Positions 32,221 through 42,554 of a stretch of DNA of 64,000 bases are shown here, piece after piece. The notes under the pieces were generated by a model. It had not been told where the DNA came from. It made no database searches and worked only from the letters and a program-made list of their open reading frames with translations. A program made the translations under genes and the position numbers. Source of the DNA: Hymenobacter jeongseonensis (GTDB lineage Bacteria > Bacteroidota > Bacteroidia > Cytophagales > Hymenobacteraceae); assembly GCF_015694725.1 (NCBI RefSeq), contig NZ_JADQDQ010000005.1, positions 310,001 through 374,000 on the forward strand. Direction: 5' to 3'. How positions within the stretch are numbered: position 1 is the stretch's first letter; each line of letters opens with the position of its first letter.

Positions 32221-35200
32221 TTAAATCAGCGTGCAGACTTCCATTTCCATTTCGTGCATCTTCTGGATGAAGGTTTTGGGCTCAATCTGGAAGCGGCGCG
32301 AGAACATGTCCACGGCCAGGTGCTCGTGGGGCTCCACGAATTGGATTTCGAGGCGCTTGCTGCCCGGTGCGTGGTCGATGGCGTCCTGCAGGCGGTCGAG
32401 CATGGGGCCGGTTACGGTGCGCAGGTCCAGCTTCACGCGCACGCCTTTGCTGCGTTTCTCGGCCACGTCGGCCAAGGGCTCCATGGTGAGGATGCGCAGG
32501 TCCCACTGGTCCTGGGTGTGGCGGCGCAATTCCTGCTTGAGCTTCACGTACATGGGCGGCACCTGCTCGTTGGGGTAGTTGCGCGGGTTGATAAGCGGGG
32601 CAAACTTGGTGTAGTCATCGCGGAACAGCGCCGGGTTGATGCTGGTCTCGTAGTCCTCCAAGGTGAAGGTGCAGAACGGCTGGCCGGTTTTCGTGGTCTT
32701 AAACAACACGTTATTAATCAGGCCCGCTACCGCAATTTCCTTGTTCTTGATTTCATCCACCTTGTCGAGGCCGCAGGTGCAATAGGCGTCTAGCTCCAGC
32801 TTATAGCTGTCCAGCGGGTGGCCGGAGAGGTAGAAGCCCACCACTTCCTTTTCGCGGCGGAGCTGCTCGGTTTTGCTCCAGGGCTCCATCTCGTGCATCT
32901 TAGGCAGCGGCGCGGCCACGGCCCCGAAGGCGCCGGCGCCGAACAGGCTGTGCTGCGCCGATTCCTTGGCGGCCTGGTGCTGCTGGCCCATTTTCATGGC
33001 CTTTTCAATCAGGCTTTGGTCGCCGGCGGGCGCGTCCAGGTACAGGCGGCGGTGCTTGTCGAAGCCATCAAACGCACCGGCCTGGGCCAGGCTTTCGAAG
33101 GTTTTCTTGTTCACGGTACGCAGGTTCACGCGCTTGGCAAAGTCGAAAATATCGGAGTAGTTGCCGGCGGCCTCCCGCTCCTGCACCATGCTCTCCACCG
33201 CGAGTTCGCCCGCGCCTTTCACGGCGCCCATGCCGAAACGGATAGCGCCTTCTTGGTTCACGTTGAATTTCAAGAGGCTTTCGTTCACGTCGGGCCCGAG
33301 CACGGGCACGCCCTGCTTGCGGGCTTCCTCAATGAAAAAGGTCACCTTCTTGATGTCGCCCATGTTGTTGGTAAGCACAGCGGCCATATACTCGGCGGGG
33401 TAGTTAGCCTTCAGATAACCAGTCTGGTACGCCACCACGGAGTAAGCAGCAGAGTGCGAGCGGTTGAAGCCGTATTCGGCGAATTTCTCCATCACGTCGA
33501 AGACGTCGTTGGCCTTTTTCGCGGGAATGTCGTGCAGCTTCTTGGCGCCTTCGATGAACTTCTCGCGCTCCAAGGCCATCTTTTTCATATCCTTCTTACC
33601 CATGGCGCGGCGCAGCAAGTCGGCGCCCCCAAGCGAGTAGCCGGCCAGAATCTGGGCCGTCTGCATAATCTGCTCCTGGTACACCATGATGCCCTGGCTG
33701 TACTCCAAAATGGGCTTCAATAGCTCGTGCGGGTATTCCACCACTTCGCGGCCGTGCTTGCGGTTGATGAAGTTCGGGATGAACTGCATCGGGCCCGGGC
33801 GGTACAGGGCGTTCATGGCAATCAAGTCCTCGATATTGGTGGGCTTCAAGTCCTTGAGGTACTGCCGCATGCCTTCCGATTCAAACTGGAAGGTGCCAAT
33901 GGTATCGCCGCGCTGGTAGAGGGCGTAGGTCTTTTCGTCGTCGAGCGGGATGTCATCAATGTCGATTTTGACGCCGTGGTTGCGCTCAATCAGGTTCATG
34001 GCATCCACGATGACGGTCAGGGTTTTGAGGCCCAAAAAGTCCATCTTCAGCATGCCGGCACTCTCAATCACCTTGCCATCGAACTGCGTGATGAGCAGGT
34101 CCGAGTCCTTGGAGGTTGAAACCGGGATGTACTTCGTGATATCGTCGGGCGCGATGATGACGCCCGCCGCGTGAATGCCCGTGTTGCGCACCGAGCCTTC
34201 CAGCTGCGTGGCCAAGCGCAGAATGTGCCCCTTGAGGTTGTCCGGCGACTCGTCGCGCCGAATCATGTCCAGTTCCTGGTTCTCGGCAAAGGCGCCGGCC
34301 AGCGTGGTGCCGGGCTTCTCGGGCACCATCTTGGTGAGGTCGTTGGTTTGCGGCAAGGGCAGCTCCATGGCGCGGGCCACGTCCTTGATGGACGATTTGG
34401 CGGCCATGGTACCGAAGGTGATAATCTGGGCCACCTGGGTTTTGCCGTACTTTTCCACCACGTAGTCGATGACTTTCTGACGGTTCACGTCGTCGAAGTC
34501 GATGTCGATATCGGGCATGGACACGCGCTCCGGGTTCAGGAAACGCTCGAACAGCAGCGAGTACTTAATTGGGTCGATGTTGGTGATGCCCACGCAGTAC
34601 GCCACGGCCGAGCCCGCCGCCGAGCCTCTGCCCGGGCCCACGGCCACGCCGATGTTGCGGCCGTGATTGATGAAGTCCTGGGTGATGAGGAAGTAGCCCG
34701 CAAAGCCCATGGTTTGGATGATGCGCAACTCGTAGTCCAACCGCTCCTCGATTTCGGGAGTGCGTTCGGAGTAGCGCGGCGGCTTGCTCATCGTTACCGT
34801 GCCGTTGCCCGCGCCGGGCCCGAAAGCCCCCACGTAGGTAAGCTCGCGCAGGAATTCGTCGGCGTTGCCAAAGGGCGCTGGAATGGGAAAGTTGGGCAAC
34901 AAAATGTCGCGGGCCAGCTTCGGCGGCGTGATTTTGTCGACAATCTCATTGGTATTGTCCACGCTGTCGGGCCGGTCGATGAACAGCTCGTTCATCTGTG
35001 CCTGGCTCTTGAAGAAGAACTGGTCGTTGGCGAAGCCGAAGCGGGTGTGCGGCTTGGGCTTCTGCAGCTCCTCGTCGATGCGGCGCAACTGGCGCTGGGC
35101 GCGTTCGTCGCGTGGGTAGTCGCGGCGCAGGTTGTCGAGCAGGTCGTATTTCACCTCGCCCTTGGTGGTGAGCAGCGTGTAGTAATTCGTGCGAATGTCA

Positions 35201-35934
35201 CCGACCGGGATGCTGTGTTCCTCGCCCGTATTCACGCACAGCAGCAGGTCGTGAGCGGCGAAGTCGTTCTGGTCGACGTAGTGCGAGTCGTTGGTGCAAA
35301 TGACCTTGACGTTGTACTTCTTCGCGAAGCCCAGCAGCACCTGGTTCACGTCTTCCTGGCTTTTGCCGGTGCCGTCGAAATTCATCAGGCCGTGGCGCTG
35401 AATTTCGATGTAGAAATCCCCGCCGAACACGTCGAGCCACCACTTCAGCTTTTCCTCGGCCTCGGCTTCGGTCCCAAACAAAATGGTCTGCGGAATCTCA
35501 GCTCCGATGCAGCAGCTGGTGGCAATCAGGCCCTCGTGGTACTGCAGCAGCAGTTCCTTATCAATGCGCGGGAACTTGGAATACAAGCCCTCAATGAAGC
35601 TCATCGAACAGAGCTTGCTCAGGTTGTGGTAGCCGGCTTGGTCCTTGGCCAGCAGCAGCTGGTGGTGGCGGACGTCGCGCTCGCCCTTTTCCCGGCTGAA
35701 CGCCTTCTTGTGGCGGTCCTGCACCATGTAGAACTCGCAGCCCACGATGGGCTTCACGTTGTACTTATTGGCCTCGGCCACGAAGTTGAACGCCCCGAAC
35801 ATGTTGCCGTGGTCGGTGAGGGCCACGGCGGGCATCTCGTCCTTCTGCGCCTTCTTCATCAGGGCCGCAATGCTGGCCTGGCCGTCGAGCAGCGAGTATT
35901 GGGTGTGGCTGTGGAGGTGCGAGAAAACGGGCAT
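32221..35934 (-). CDS. dnaE: DNA polymerase III alpha subunit
   Basis: Replicative DNA polymerase catalytic subunit, C family, 1237 residues. The PHP domain opens HLHSHTQYSLLDG, the polymerase active site is PDIDIDFDD near residue 475, followed by the helix-hairpin-helix and OB-fold regions, and the C-terminal part is intact. No intein, frameshift or internal stop. The length and the order of domains are normal for Bacteroidota. A TATCTTTA about 30 bases upstream of the ATG resembles a -7 box. It is followed by the inverted repeat at 32111-32199. Confidence 0.98.
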   Translation of the reverse strand: MPVFSHLHSHTQYSLLDGQASIAALMKKAQKDEMPAVALTDHGNMFGAFNFVAEANKYNVKPIVGCEFYMVQDRHKKAFSREKGERDVRHHQLLLAKDQAGYHNLSKLCSMSFIEGLYSKFPRIDKELLLQYHEGLIATSCCIGAEIPQTILFGTEAEAEEKLKWWLDVFGGDFYIEIQRHGLMNFDGTGKSQEDVNQVLLGFAKKYNVKVICTNDSHYVDQNDFAAHDLLLCVNTGEEHSIPVGDIRTNYYTLLTTKGEVKYDLLDNLRRDYPRDERAQRQLRRIDEELQKPKPHTRFGFANDQFFFKSQAQMNELFIDRPDSVDNTNEIVDKITPPKLARDILLPNFPIPAPFGNADEFLRELTYVGAFGPGAGNGTVTMSKPPRYSERTPEIEERLDYELRIIQTMGFAGYFLITQDFINHGRNIGVAVGPGRGSAAGSAVAYCVGITNIDPIKYSLLFERFLNPERVSMPDIDIDFDDVNRQKVIDYVVEKYGKTQVAQIITFGTMAAKSSIKDVARAMELPLPQTNDLTKMVPEKPGTTLAGAFAENQELDMIRRDESPDNLKGHILRLATQLEGSVRNTGIHAAGVIIAPDDITKYIPVSTSKDSDLLITQFDGKVIESAGMLKMDFLGLKTLTVIVDAMNLIERNHGVKIDIDDIPLDDEKTYALYQRGDTIGTFQFESEGMRQYLKDLKPTNIEDLIAMNALYRPGPMQFIPNFINRKHGREVVEYPHELLKPILEYSQGIMVYQEQIMQTAQILAGYSLGGADLLRRAMGKKDMKKMALEREKFIEGAKKLHDIPAKKANDVFDVMEKFAEYGFNRSHSAAYSVVAYQTGYLKANYPAEYMAAVLTNNMGDIKKVTFFIEEARKQGVPVLGPDVNESLLKFNVNQEGAIRFGMGAVKGAGELAVESMVQEREAAGNYSDIFDFAKRVNLRTVNKKTFESLAQAGAFDGFDKHRRLYLDAPAGDQSLIEKAMKMGQQHQAAKESAQHSLFGAGAFGAVAAPLPKMHEMEPWSKTEQLRREKEVVGFYLSGHPLDSYKLELDAYCTCGLDKVDEIKNKEIAVAGLINNVLFKTTKTGQPFCTFTLEDYETSINPALFRDDYTKFAPLINPRNYPNEQVPPMYVKLKQELRRHTQDQWDLRILTMEPLADVAEKRSKGVRVKLDLRTVTGPMLDRLQDAIDHAPGSKRLEIQFVEPHEHLAVDMFSRRFQIEPKTFIQKMHEMEMEVCTLI

Positions 35935-36228
35935 AAGACAGGCGTTGGAAACGGGCTAATCGTAAAGATACCCCCAGCCGGCGGGCATTCCCAAACCCCA
36001 ATTCCCTGCTGCCTGATTCCCTGAGGCCTGTATTTTTCATGGCTTCGGCAGGGCCGCCCGCCACCGTCCTACGGTCGAGGCTGAACTTGTTAAGCTCAAC
36101 CGCGTTCTACACCAAACAACGCTCGGCTTTGTTGGCCTTTGGCTGTTTTTCGTGCTCCGCCGCCCCGGTAGCGAGCACCGCAAAGTCTGCTTCCTAGCCC
36201 CGGATAGCAAAAATTCCCTATCCCCGAT

Positions 36229-37296
36229 ATGAAAAGCTTTGTTGCCAGCACCGACCCGGTGTACCTCGCCCCCACGCAGCCCTCCGGCCCCGACCAGTTC
36301 TTTGGTCGCTACGTGCAGGACGTGCGCGACTTGCCGTTTATCTACCTCATTCTGAAAATCTCGGCCACGCTGTTGCCCTTGGCAGTTTTGCTGTTTGTGC
36401 CCGCGCTCACGGGCGGGTTGTGGTGGGCGGTGCTGGCGGTGTACCTGTTTTTGGGCAACCTGCGCTTCAAAGGACCTTTTGGACTGATGCTGCACTGCAC
36501 CAGCCACCGGGTGCTGTTCAAAAAGAAGTACGGGTTTCTCAACAGTTACATTCCGTGGGTGATAGGGCCACTGTTTGGGCAAACGCCGGAGACCTACTTC
36601 ACGCACCACCTAGGCATGCACCACCCGGAGAATAACCTGCCCGACGACGACAGCTCCACCATGTTTTACCAGCGCGACTCGCTGCGGGGGTTTCTGCATT
36701 ACCTAAGCAGCTTTTTCCTGCTCGGCATCCCGCGCCTGGTGCAGTATTTCACCCGGCGCAACAAACCCAAGCTACGCCACCGCCTGCTGCGCGGCGAGCT
36801 GGTGTACATTGTCGCCACCATCGGGCTAGCTTTTGTAAACCTGCCGGCCACGCTGGCCGTGCTGGTGCTGCCGGTCATCCTTTCGCGCGTGGTGATGATG
36901 CTGGGCAACTGGTCGCAGCATGCCTTCATCGACGCCACGGCCCCCGACAACTGCTACACCAACAGCATTACGTGCATCAACACGGCCTACAACCACAAGT
37001 GCTGGAACGACGGCTACCACATCAGCCACCATCTCAAACCGGCCCTGCACTGGACCGAGCACCCGCACCACTTCCGCCAAAATCTGGCCGAGTACACCCG
37101 GCAAGATGCCGTCGTGTTCGATGGAATTCACTTCCTCCACGTGTTCCTGTACCTGATGACCAAGCGCTACGACCGTTTGGCGCATCATTTCGTAAACCTC
37201 GGCGACCGGAACCGGAGTATGCAGGAAGTGGTGGCCCTGCTGCGCGCCCGCACCCAGCGCATTCCCCGTACTACCTACGCCACGCAATTGGCTTAG
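36229..37296 (+). CDS. Fatty acid desaturase
   Basis: 355-residue membrane-bound di-iron desaturase. Three His boxes are visible: HCTSH at residues 89-93, HHLGMHH at 126-132, and HISHH...HPHHF near 262-280, with four membrane spans (about 37-57, 63-80, 160-180 and 200-225). Such enzymes insert double bonds into acyl chains and adjust membrane fluidity; the electron donor and position are unknown. It is separated by 294 bp from dnaE on the other strand and converges with the LysM gene after 8 bp, with no terminator between. Confidence 0.9.
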   Translation: MKSFVASTDPVYLAPTQPSGPDQFFGRYVQDVRDLPFIYLILKISATLLPLAVLLFVPALTGGLWWAVLAVYLFLGNLRFKGPFGLMLHCTSHRVLFKKKYGFLNSYIPWVIGPLFGQTPETYFTHHLGMHHPENNLPDDDSSTMFYQRDSLRGFLHYLSSFFLLGIPRLVQYFTRRNKPKLRHRLLRGELVYIVATIGLAFVNLPATLAVLVLPVILSRVVMMLGNWSQHAFIDATAPDNCYTNSITCINTAYNHKCWNDGYHISHHLKPALHWTEHPHHFRQNLAEYTRQDAVVFDGIHFLHVFLYLMTKRYDRLAHHFVNLGDRNRSMQEVVALLRARTQRIPRTTYATQLA

Positions 37297-37304
37297 CAAC
37301 GACG

Positions 37305-39515
37305 CTATTTGCCTTTCACGGTGAGTACCTCTCCTATCCGGACAGTGCCGTCGGGCTTATTGTTCCAGGCCTGCAGGTCGGCTACCGGCACGCCGTAGCG
37401 GCGGGATATGCTGTACAAAGTTTCGCCCTTTACTACGGTGTGTTGCTGCGCAACCGGGCCACCCATGGCAGCCGGAGCCGGTGCAGTCGGCGTTTGGGGC
37501 GAGTAGATAGCGGCCGGATTAGTGCGTCCATTTTGTTGGGGCGCCGGGGCGGCCGTCAAGGGCTCGGGCGCGTTTAGCACCAACACCTGCCCCACGGCCA
37601 AGGTGGCGGGCAGCGTAAGGCGATTCATGGCCATCAGGGCCTTGGGGGCAATCTGGTAGCGGCGGCTGATGGAATACACGGTTTCGCCGGCTTCAACCCG
37701 GTGCGATGCTTCCGCTGCTGCAGCAGGTATTGCCATTGGGGCGGCAGCCGGAACTGGCACTGAAACCGCTGGACGGGGCGCTGGCACAACCACCACCGGC
37801 TTGGCCGGAGCTGGTATGGGCGCAGCTTCCGCTGTGGGTGCAGCCACAACTGGGCTGCTCTCAGCGGGCTCAGCTTCGCGGGGCTCATCGGCCAGCGGCG
37901 CCGGGGCCGGGGCCGAAGCCGCAGGCGGCAACTGAGCAACGGTTGGAATGGAAACCGCCGGACTCACCGGCACGGGAACCGGGGACATAACCGGTGCGGC
38001 AGGCGGGCTAGCCGGGGCGGGCACAGGCGCGGGCGCTGGGGCAGCAATCACCTGCCCATTACGGCTGGGCAATGCTTCGCCCCAACCCTCCTGCGCTTCT
38101 GCTTCCTGGCGCTGGTTCCTGGCGGAGCTTCTTTTGGGCTTTGCGGCAATGGCAACGGGCTGGTCAAACTCCACTGGCGCGGCGGCGGGCCGGGCCACGG
38201 GGCGCGAGCGTTCCAGGCCGGCGCCCTCTGGCAGGCTGCGGTATTCCACGGCTACCTCGCGGGGCCGCGTGTGCTGAAGCCAGAGCAGCCGGCCGGGCCG
38301 CAGTTCTTCATTACGAGCCATTCGGTTTTTAGCCAAAACGGCCTTTTTACGCATGCCGTATTTCTGCGCCACGTCGAACACAGTTTCGCTGGGCTGCAAT
38401 ACGTGGTACTCCACGGCACCGGCATCGCGCTTGCTTTCCAGGTAATAGGGCCGGCCGGTCACGGCAACGTCGAAGGCCGTTAATTCATTTTCACGCAGAA
38501 ACTCGCCCATGCGCTTGTTGCCGCGGCGGGCCAAGTCGGCGATGGTTTCGCCCGGCAATGCGATAATGGCGCGCAGATTATTGAGGTGCACCTCGGCCGC
38601 ATTCGTCGAGCTGACGGCCGGCACTGCCAGAAGTTCCTGACGGCTCTGCAGGCGCTGGTTAGCAATTATTCCGGCGGCCTGCGACACGTCGCCGATAGGC
38701 ACAATCAGAGAATAAGGCCGGCCAGCGGGCACGGCAGCGGCCAGCAGCCAGCGGTTGTGCACGGCCAGGTTGGCGACCTCCGTGTGCAAGGTCAGGGCCT
38801 GGGCTTCGAGCGTTTGGCCGGCCACGGCGGGGAACTCCTGCAGGCGCAACGGCGGGTGCGGATTCAGACCGCAATTGGGCTCAAACGCCAGCTTGTGCGC
38901 CAAAAAAGCCAATACATAGGGCGAAGTAGCGCCGGTAATGGCCATTTCGGTGGCCCCGGCATCGGTGGGCAGCGTGTAAGGTTTCACGCCGGTCAGGCCG
39001 GTGTTGTAGCTGAGCAGGGCATTCAGCCAGTTGCGCAGCGAGGCATTGTTGCGCGCCAGGTAGCGGGCCGCGGCCCGGGTGCTGGCCGTGAGGTGCTTGC
39101 GCTCGTCTACTTCGTCGTTTATTACCAGCCCGAGCCCGGTGGCGGTTTCACGCTTGAACTGCCAGTAGCCCACGGCTTCGTGCACGCTTTGGGCATCGCC
39201 GAGCAATGCGCTTTCCTGCAGGGCGAGGTACCGAAAATCCAGCGGCACGCCCTCTTCTCGCAGCACGCGGTCGATAATGGGAAACGCGGCATCGGCCAAG
39301 TCTACCCGGGCCTGAAAAGAGGGCTGGTGGCGCATCAGGCCATCGGCTTTTTGCTGCACTAGGCGCTGGGCTTCTTCGTTCAGCACCAGGCGCAGGCCCA
39401 GCACATCGAACGAAGCCGGCACGGGCGGAGCCGGCTGAAAAGGGGCTGCATAAGCCGCCAACGGCCCTCCCAAGGCCAGCATCAACAACAGGAAAAAAGT
39501 AACTGGATTTCGCAT
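37305..39515 (-). CDS. MltD-like lytic transglycosylase with LysM repeats
   Basis: 736-residue exported murein hydrolase. Signal peptide at residues 1-26 (LAAYA); an SLT domain follows with the catalytic Glu in LALQESAL near residue 103 and later SYNTGLTG. Three LysM-type segments are visible: a divergent one (LQPSETVFDVAQKYGMRKKA near 380) and two typical ones near the C terminus (EAGETVYSISRRYQIAPKAL and VKGETLYSISRRYGVP). A long Pro/Ala/Val-rich linker (about 445-600) separates them. It should cleave peptidoglycan at the cell wall. The start is the ATG at 39515; an upstream in-frame TTG (39521) is less likely. Confidence 0.9.
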   Translation of the reverse strand: MRNPVTFFLLLMLALGGPLAAYAAPFQPAPPVPASFDVLGLRLVLNEEAQRLVQQKADGLMRHQPSFQARVDLADAAFPIIDRVLREEGVPLDFRYLALQESALLGDAQSVHEAVGYWQFKRETATGLGLVINDEVDERKHLTASTRAAARYLARNNASLRNWLNALLSYNTGLTGVKPYTLPTDAGATEMAITGATSPYVLAFLAHKLAFEPNCGLNPHPPLRLQEFPAVAGQTLEAQALTLHTEVANLAVHNRWLLAAAVPAGRPYSLIVPIGDVSQAAGIIANQRLQSRQELLAVPAVSSTNAAEVHLNNLRAIIALPGETIADLARRGNKRMGEFLRENELTAFDVAVTGRPYYLESKRDAGAVEYHVLQPSETVFDVAQKYGMRKKAVLAKNRMARNEELRPGRLLWLQHTRPREVAVEYRSLPEGAGLERSRPVARPAAAPVEFDQPVAIAAKPKRSSARNQRQEAEAQEGWGEALPSRNGQVIAAPAPAPVPAPASPPAAPVMSPVPVPVSPAVSIPTVAQLPPAASAPAPAPLADEPREAEPAESSPVVAAPTAEAAPIPAPAKPVVVVPAPRPAVSVPVPAAAPMAIPAAAAEASHRVEAGETVYSISRRYQIAPKALMAMNRLTLPATLAVGQVLVLNAPEPLTAAPAPQQNGRTNPAAIYSPQTPTAPAPAAMGGPVAQQHTVVKGETLYSISRRYGVPVADLQAWNNKPDGTVRIGEVLTVKGK

Positions 39516-39607
39516 AAACAAGGCGGGCGGGAGGCAGCCACCGTGGCCACCCCCCCGCCCGGAAGTTGCAAAGAACCTGAATTTTGGCCAAAAAGCCCAA
39601 GGATGCC

Positions 39608-42472
39608 TTACCGAGGGCCGCCGGTTGGGGCTCCGCCCCCGCCGTCGCGCCGGCCGCCCCCGTCGCCGCGGCCTTCACGCGGGCCGTCGGTGGCCTCGGC
39701 CGGGGCCACCACGTTGCCGCTGCGGATGTTGTAGGTGAACATCAGCATCAGGTAGCGCTGCAGAATGGTGGTTTGCACGTCTTCCACGTAGGCATCGGTC
39801 ACGTTGCGCTGGATGGATTGGTTCTGGCCCAGCAAGTCGAAGGCGTAGAGCCGGATTTCGCCGCGCTGGCCGGGAAATATTTTCTTACCCACGCTGGCGT
39901 TCCAAAGCAGGTACTGCTGGTTGTAGCCGGCCGACAGGCCGGAATAAGCCTGGTGCACGAGGTCGGTTTGAATATTGATGCCCGGCCCCAGAATCCAGCC
40001 CAGCCGAAAGCGCGTCACCTGCGAGAAATAATTGCTATTGAGCCGCGCCTGCAGGGTGTTGCGCACAAAATTCTGGTTCGCAGTGGTCGAAGCCGTGAAG
40101 TCCAGATTGGGGCTGATGTTGGAGCTGAGCGTGAGGCCCGCGCCGAACGACGGCACCCGGGCGAAGTTCAGTCCGCCGTTCACGATGCCCGGCGTCTGCG
40201 TGTAGTTGGCGTTCAAACTCAGGTTTACGTTGGTTTTGATGGCCTTAATCGGCCGGCCGTAACTCACGAGGGACCGCAGGGTGTACTGCTGGTTCAGGTT
40301 GGTGGGCTGGGTGAGCTGGCTGCCGGCTGGCAGGGTCACGGCGGGCGCGCCCTCGGGCACTACCGCCGTGTCGCGGGCCGCCACCAGGGTGCGATTGGAA
40401 ATGGGGTTCTGGGTGTAGGAGCCCGAGAGCAGCGCGAAAAAGTTGCTGGCCACCTCGGGGCTCGAGGCCGTGTAGCGGAAATTGACGGAGTGCTGGAATT
40501 CCTGCCGTAGCGCGGGGTTGCCGATGGTGAGCTGCTGCGGGTTGGCATTGTTCACCACGGCCTGCAGCTGCGTCACACTGGGGGCGCTGGTGTTGGTGCG
40601 GTAGTTGAAGCGCAGGGTTTTCTGCTTCGTGAAGCGGTAGTTCACGTTGGCGTTGGGCAGCACGTTCACGAAGTAGTACCGCCCGATGCTGGGCCGCGGG
40701 TACTGAGCATCGCTGTAGAGTTCCGAATACTGCCCCGAGAGCCCCACGCTGGCCTGATATTTTGGGGCAATGTGCCGGTAGGTAAGGCCCCCCGACTGGT
40801 TCAGGTAGTAGTTATCGAACACGTTGCTCAGGCCTTCGTTCAGCTGCCGTGTGTCGCCGGTCAGCCGGTCGTAGGTGTATTTGTTGGAGCTATTGGGCGC
40901 GTAGCTGATGGTGTAGTTGCCTTGCAGCACGTCGGTTTTGGTCAATGCTTCGGTCAGGGCCAGGTTGGCGTTCATGCTGCCGCCGTTTTGCGTCAGCGTG
41001 CTGGTTTGGTTGAGGTTGTTGAGGGCCGAGCCCGTGTCCTCGGTGCGCAGAACGGTATTGCCCTCGCGCTGGGTGTAGGTGCCGCCCAAAGTCAGGCTGG
41101 CGGTGCGGCCGGCCTTGGCAAAGCGGTGGCGCAGCAGCAGGTCGCCCCCGGCATTCAGGCCGTTGTTGTCGGCGTTGTAGTTGGTGTTGAGGTTGCCCAG
41201 CGTGGTATCGGCGCGACTGGTGCGGCCGGCCAGCACGCTGGCGGCATCGTTCATCTGGTAGCTGATGCGCGGCCGAAACAGCAGGGACGTGGCCGAGTCA
41301 ATCTTGTGCTCCAGGCGCAGGTTGAAGCGCTGGTTGGTGTTGAGGCTGCTGCTATTGGCGCTTTGGGTGTAGTTGGTGCGGCCAGCGTCGGCGTATTGGC
41401 GTTGCGTGTTGCTGAGCAGCGCATTATTGGCCCGGTTGAAGAAATAGCTGGCCGACAGGTCGGTTTTCTTGTTCCAAGAGTTCGAATAGTTCAGGCCCAC
41501 CGCGTTAGTCCTCGTGATGCCGCCATTCTGGTTCACCAGGAAGTCGCCGGCGTTGCCCCCATTGCCGCCGCCCCTGCCACCGCGGCCCCCGCCGCCTTGG
41601 TTGGAATTACCCACCACGCCCAGCAAGTCTTCGGTGCCGAAATTCTGCTCGTTTACATTGTTTGACTGCGCCAGCAGCGACACGCGCCGGTCACCCTTAA
41701 ACGTGTTCACGTTGCCGCTCACCTTGTAGCGCTCCGTGCCCGCGCCGGCCACCACCCGCCCAAAGGTGCCGTTGCGGAATTCTACCTTGGTCACGATGTT
41801 AATGGTCTTGGTGGTGTTGCCGTCGTCGAAGCCCGAAAAGCGGCTCTGCTCGCTACGTTGGTCAAAAACCTCCACCTTATCCACCATTTCGGCGGGCAGG
41901 TTGCGGAGCACGGCGTCGGGGTCGTTGCCGAAAAACTCCTTGCCATCGACCAGCACGCGCTGCACGTTTTCGCCCTGGGCCTGCACCTTGCCGTCGGTGC
42001 CCACGGTCACGCCCGGCATCTTCGTAATCAGGTCCTGGGCGTTGGCGTCGGGGTTGGTTTTGAAGGCCTTGGCGTTGAACTGGGTGGTATCGCCTTTCTG
42101 CACCGACTGCGCGGCCTGCCCCGTCACCACCACGCCCTTGAGCTGAATGCCGCCGGTTTGCAGCGCAATGAGGCCCACTTGCACCGGCGAGCCGCTCACG
42201 GTCAGGGTCTGGCGCTGCTTTTGGTAGCCCACAAACGAGGCATCGAGCACGTAGCGCCCCGCGGCCACGTTATCGAATTGAAACTTGCCTTCCGTGTCGA
42301 CTGCGGTGCCGGTTTTCACTGAATCCGGCAAGCGGATAAGCAGCACATTGGCCCCGATAAGCGGCGACTGGTCTTTGCCATCGGCCACGCGCCCGCTCAC
42401 CGAAGTGGGGGCTTGGGCACGGGCAGCAGTCACCCCAAGAAACAAGAAAAACAGGAAGGATAAGAGCCGCAT
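39608..42472 (-). CDS. TonB-dependent receptor-like outer-membrane beta-barrel protein
   Basis: 954 residues. Signal peptide (about 1-19, AARAQ), then a carboxypeptidase-regulatory-like domain (about 25-105: GANVLLIRLPDSVKTGTAV, YVLDASFVGYQ), a plug region (GVVVTGQAAQSVQKGDTTQFN near 115, DPDAVLRNLP near 180) and a long beta-barrel. This matches the outer-membrane beta-barrel family of TonB-linked receptors of Bacteroidota. Two Gly-rich stretches are striking: GGGGRGGRGGGNGG near residue 290 in a loop and GDGGGRRDGGGG at the C terminus, where a receptor would normally end in an aromatic strand. No SusD partner is adjacent, so it is not a classical polysaccharide system; substrate unknown. Confidence 0.9.
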   Translation of the reverse strand: MRLLSFLFFLFLGVTAARAQAPTSVSGRVADGKDQSPLIGANVLLIRLPDSVKTGTAVDTEGKFQFDNVAAGRYVLDASFVGYQKQRQTLTVSGSPVQVGLIALQTGGIQLKGVVVTGQAAQSVQKGDTTQFNAKAFKTNPDANAQDLITKMPGVTVGTDGKVQAQGENVQRVLVDGKEFFGNDPDAVLRNLPAEMVDKVEVFDQRSEQSRFSGFDDGNTTKTINIVTKVEFRNGTFGRVVAGAGTERYKVSGNVNTFKGDRRVSLLAQSNNVNEQNFGTEDLLGVVGNSNQGGGGRGGRGGGNGGNAGDFLVNQNGGITRTNAVGLNYSNSWNKKTDLSASYFFNRANNALLSNTQRQYADAGRTNYTQSANSSSLNTNQRFNLRLEHKIDSATSLLFRPRISYQMNDAASVLAGRTSRADTTLGNLNTNYNADNNGLNAGGDLLLRHRFAKAGRTASLTLGGTYTQREGNTVLRTEDTGSALNNLNQTSTLTQNGGSMNANLALTEALTKTDVLQGNYTISYAPNSSNKYTYDRLTGDTRQLNEGLSNVFDNYYLNQSGGLTYRHIAPKYQASVGLSGQYSELYSDAQYPRPSIGRYYFVNVLPNANVNYRFTKQKTLRFNYRTNTSAPSVTQLQAVVNNANPQQLTIGNPALRQEFQHSVNFRYTASSPEVASNFFALLSGSYTQNPISNRTLVAARDTAVVPEGAPAVTLPAGSQLTQPTNLNQQYTLRSLVSYGRPIKAIKTNVNLSLNANYTQTPGIVNGGLNFARVPSFGAGLTLSSNISPNLDFTASTTANQNFVRNTLQARLNSNYFSQVTRFRLGWILGPGINIQTDLVHQAYSGLSAGYNQQYLLWNASVGKKIFPGQRGEIRLYAFDLLGQNQSIQRNVTDAYVEDVQTTILQRYLMLMFTYNIRSGNVVAPAEATDGPREGRGDGGGRRDGGGGAPTGGPR

Positions 42473-42554
42473 AGAACTGGAAAAAGCAACGGAAACTCGT
42501 CTGACGGCAGAACACCTGCCAGGGTTTACTCAACAGTTGGGCGGGTGCCACGTG

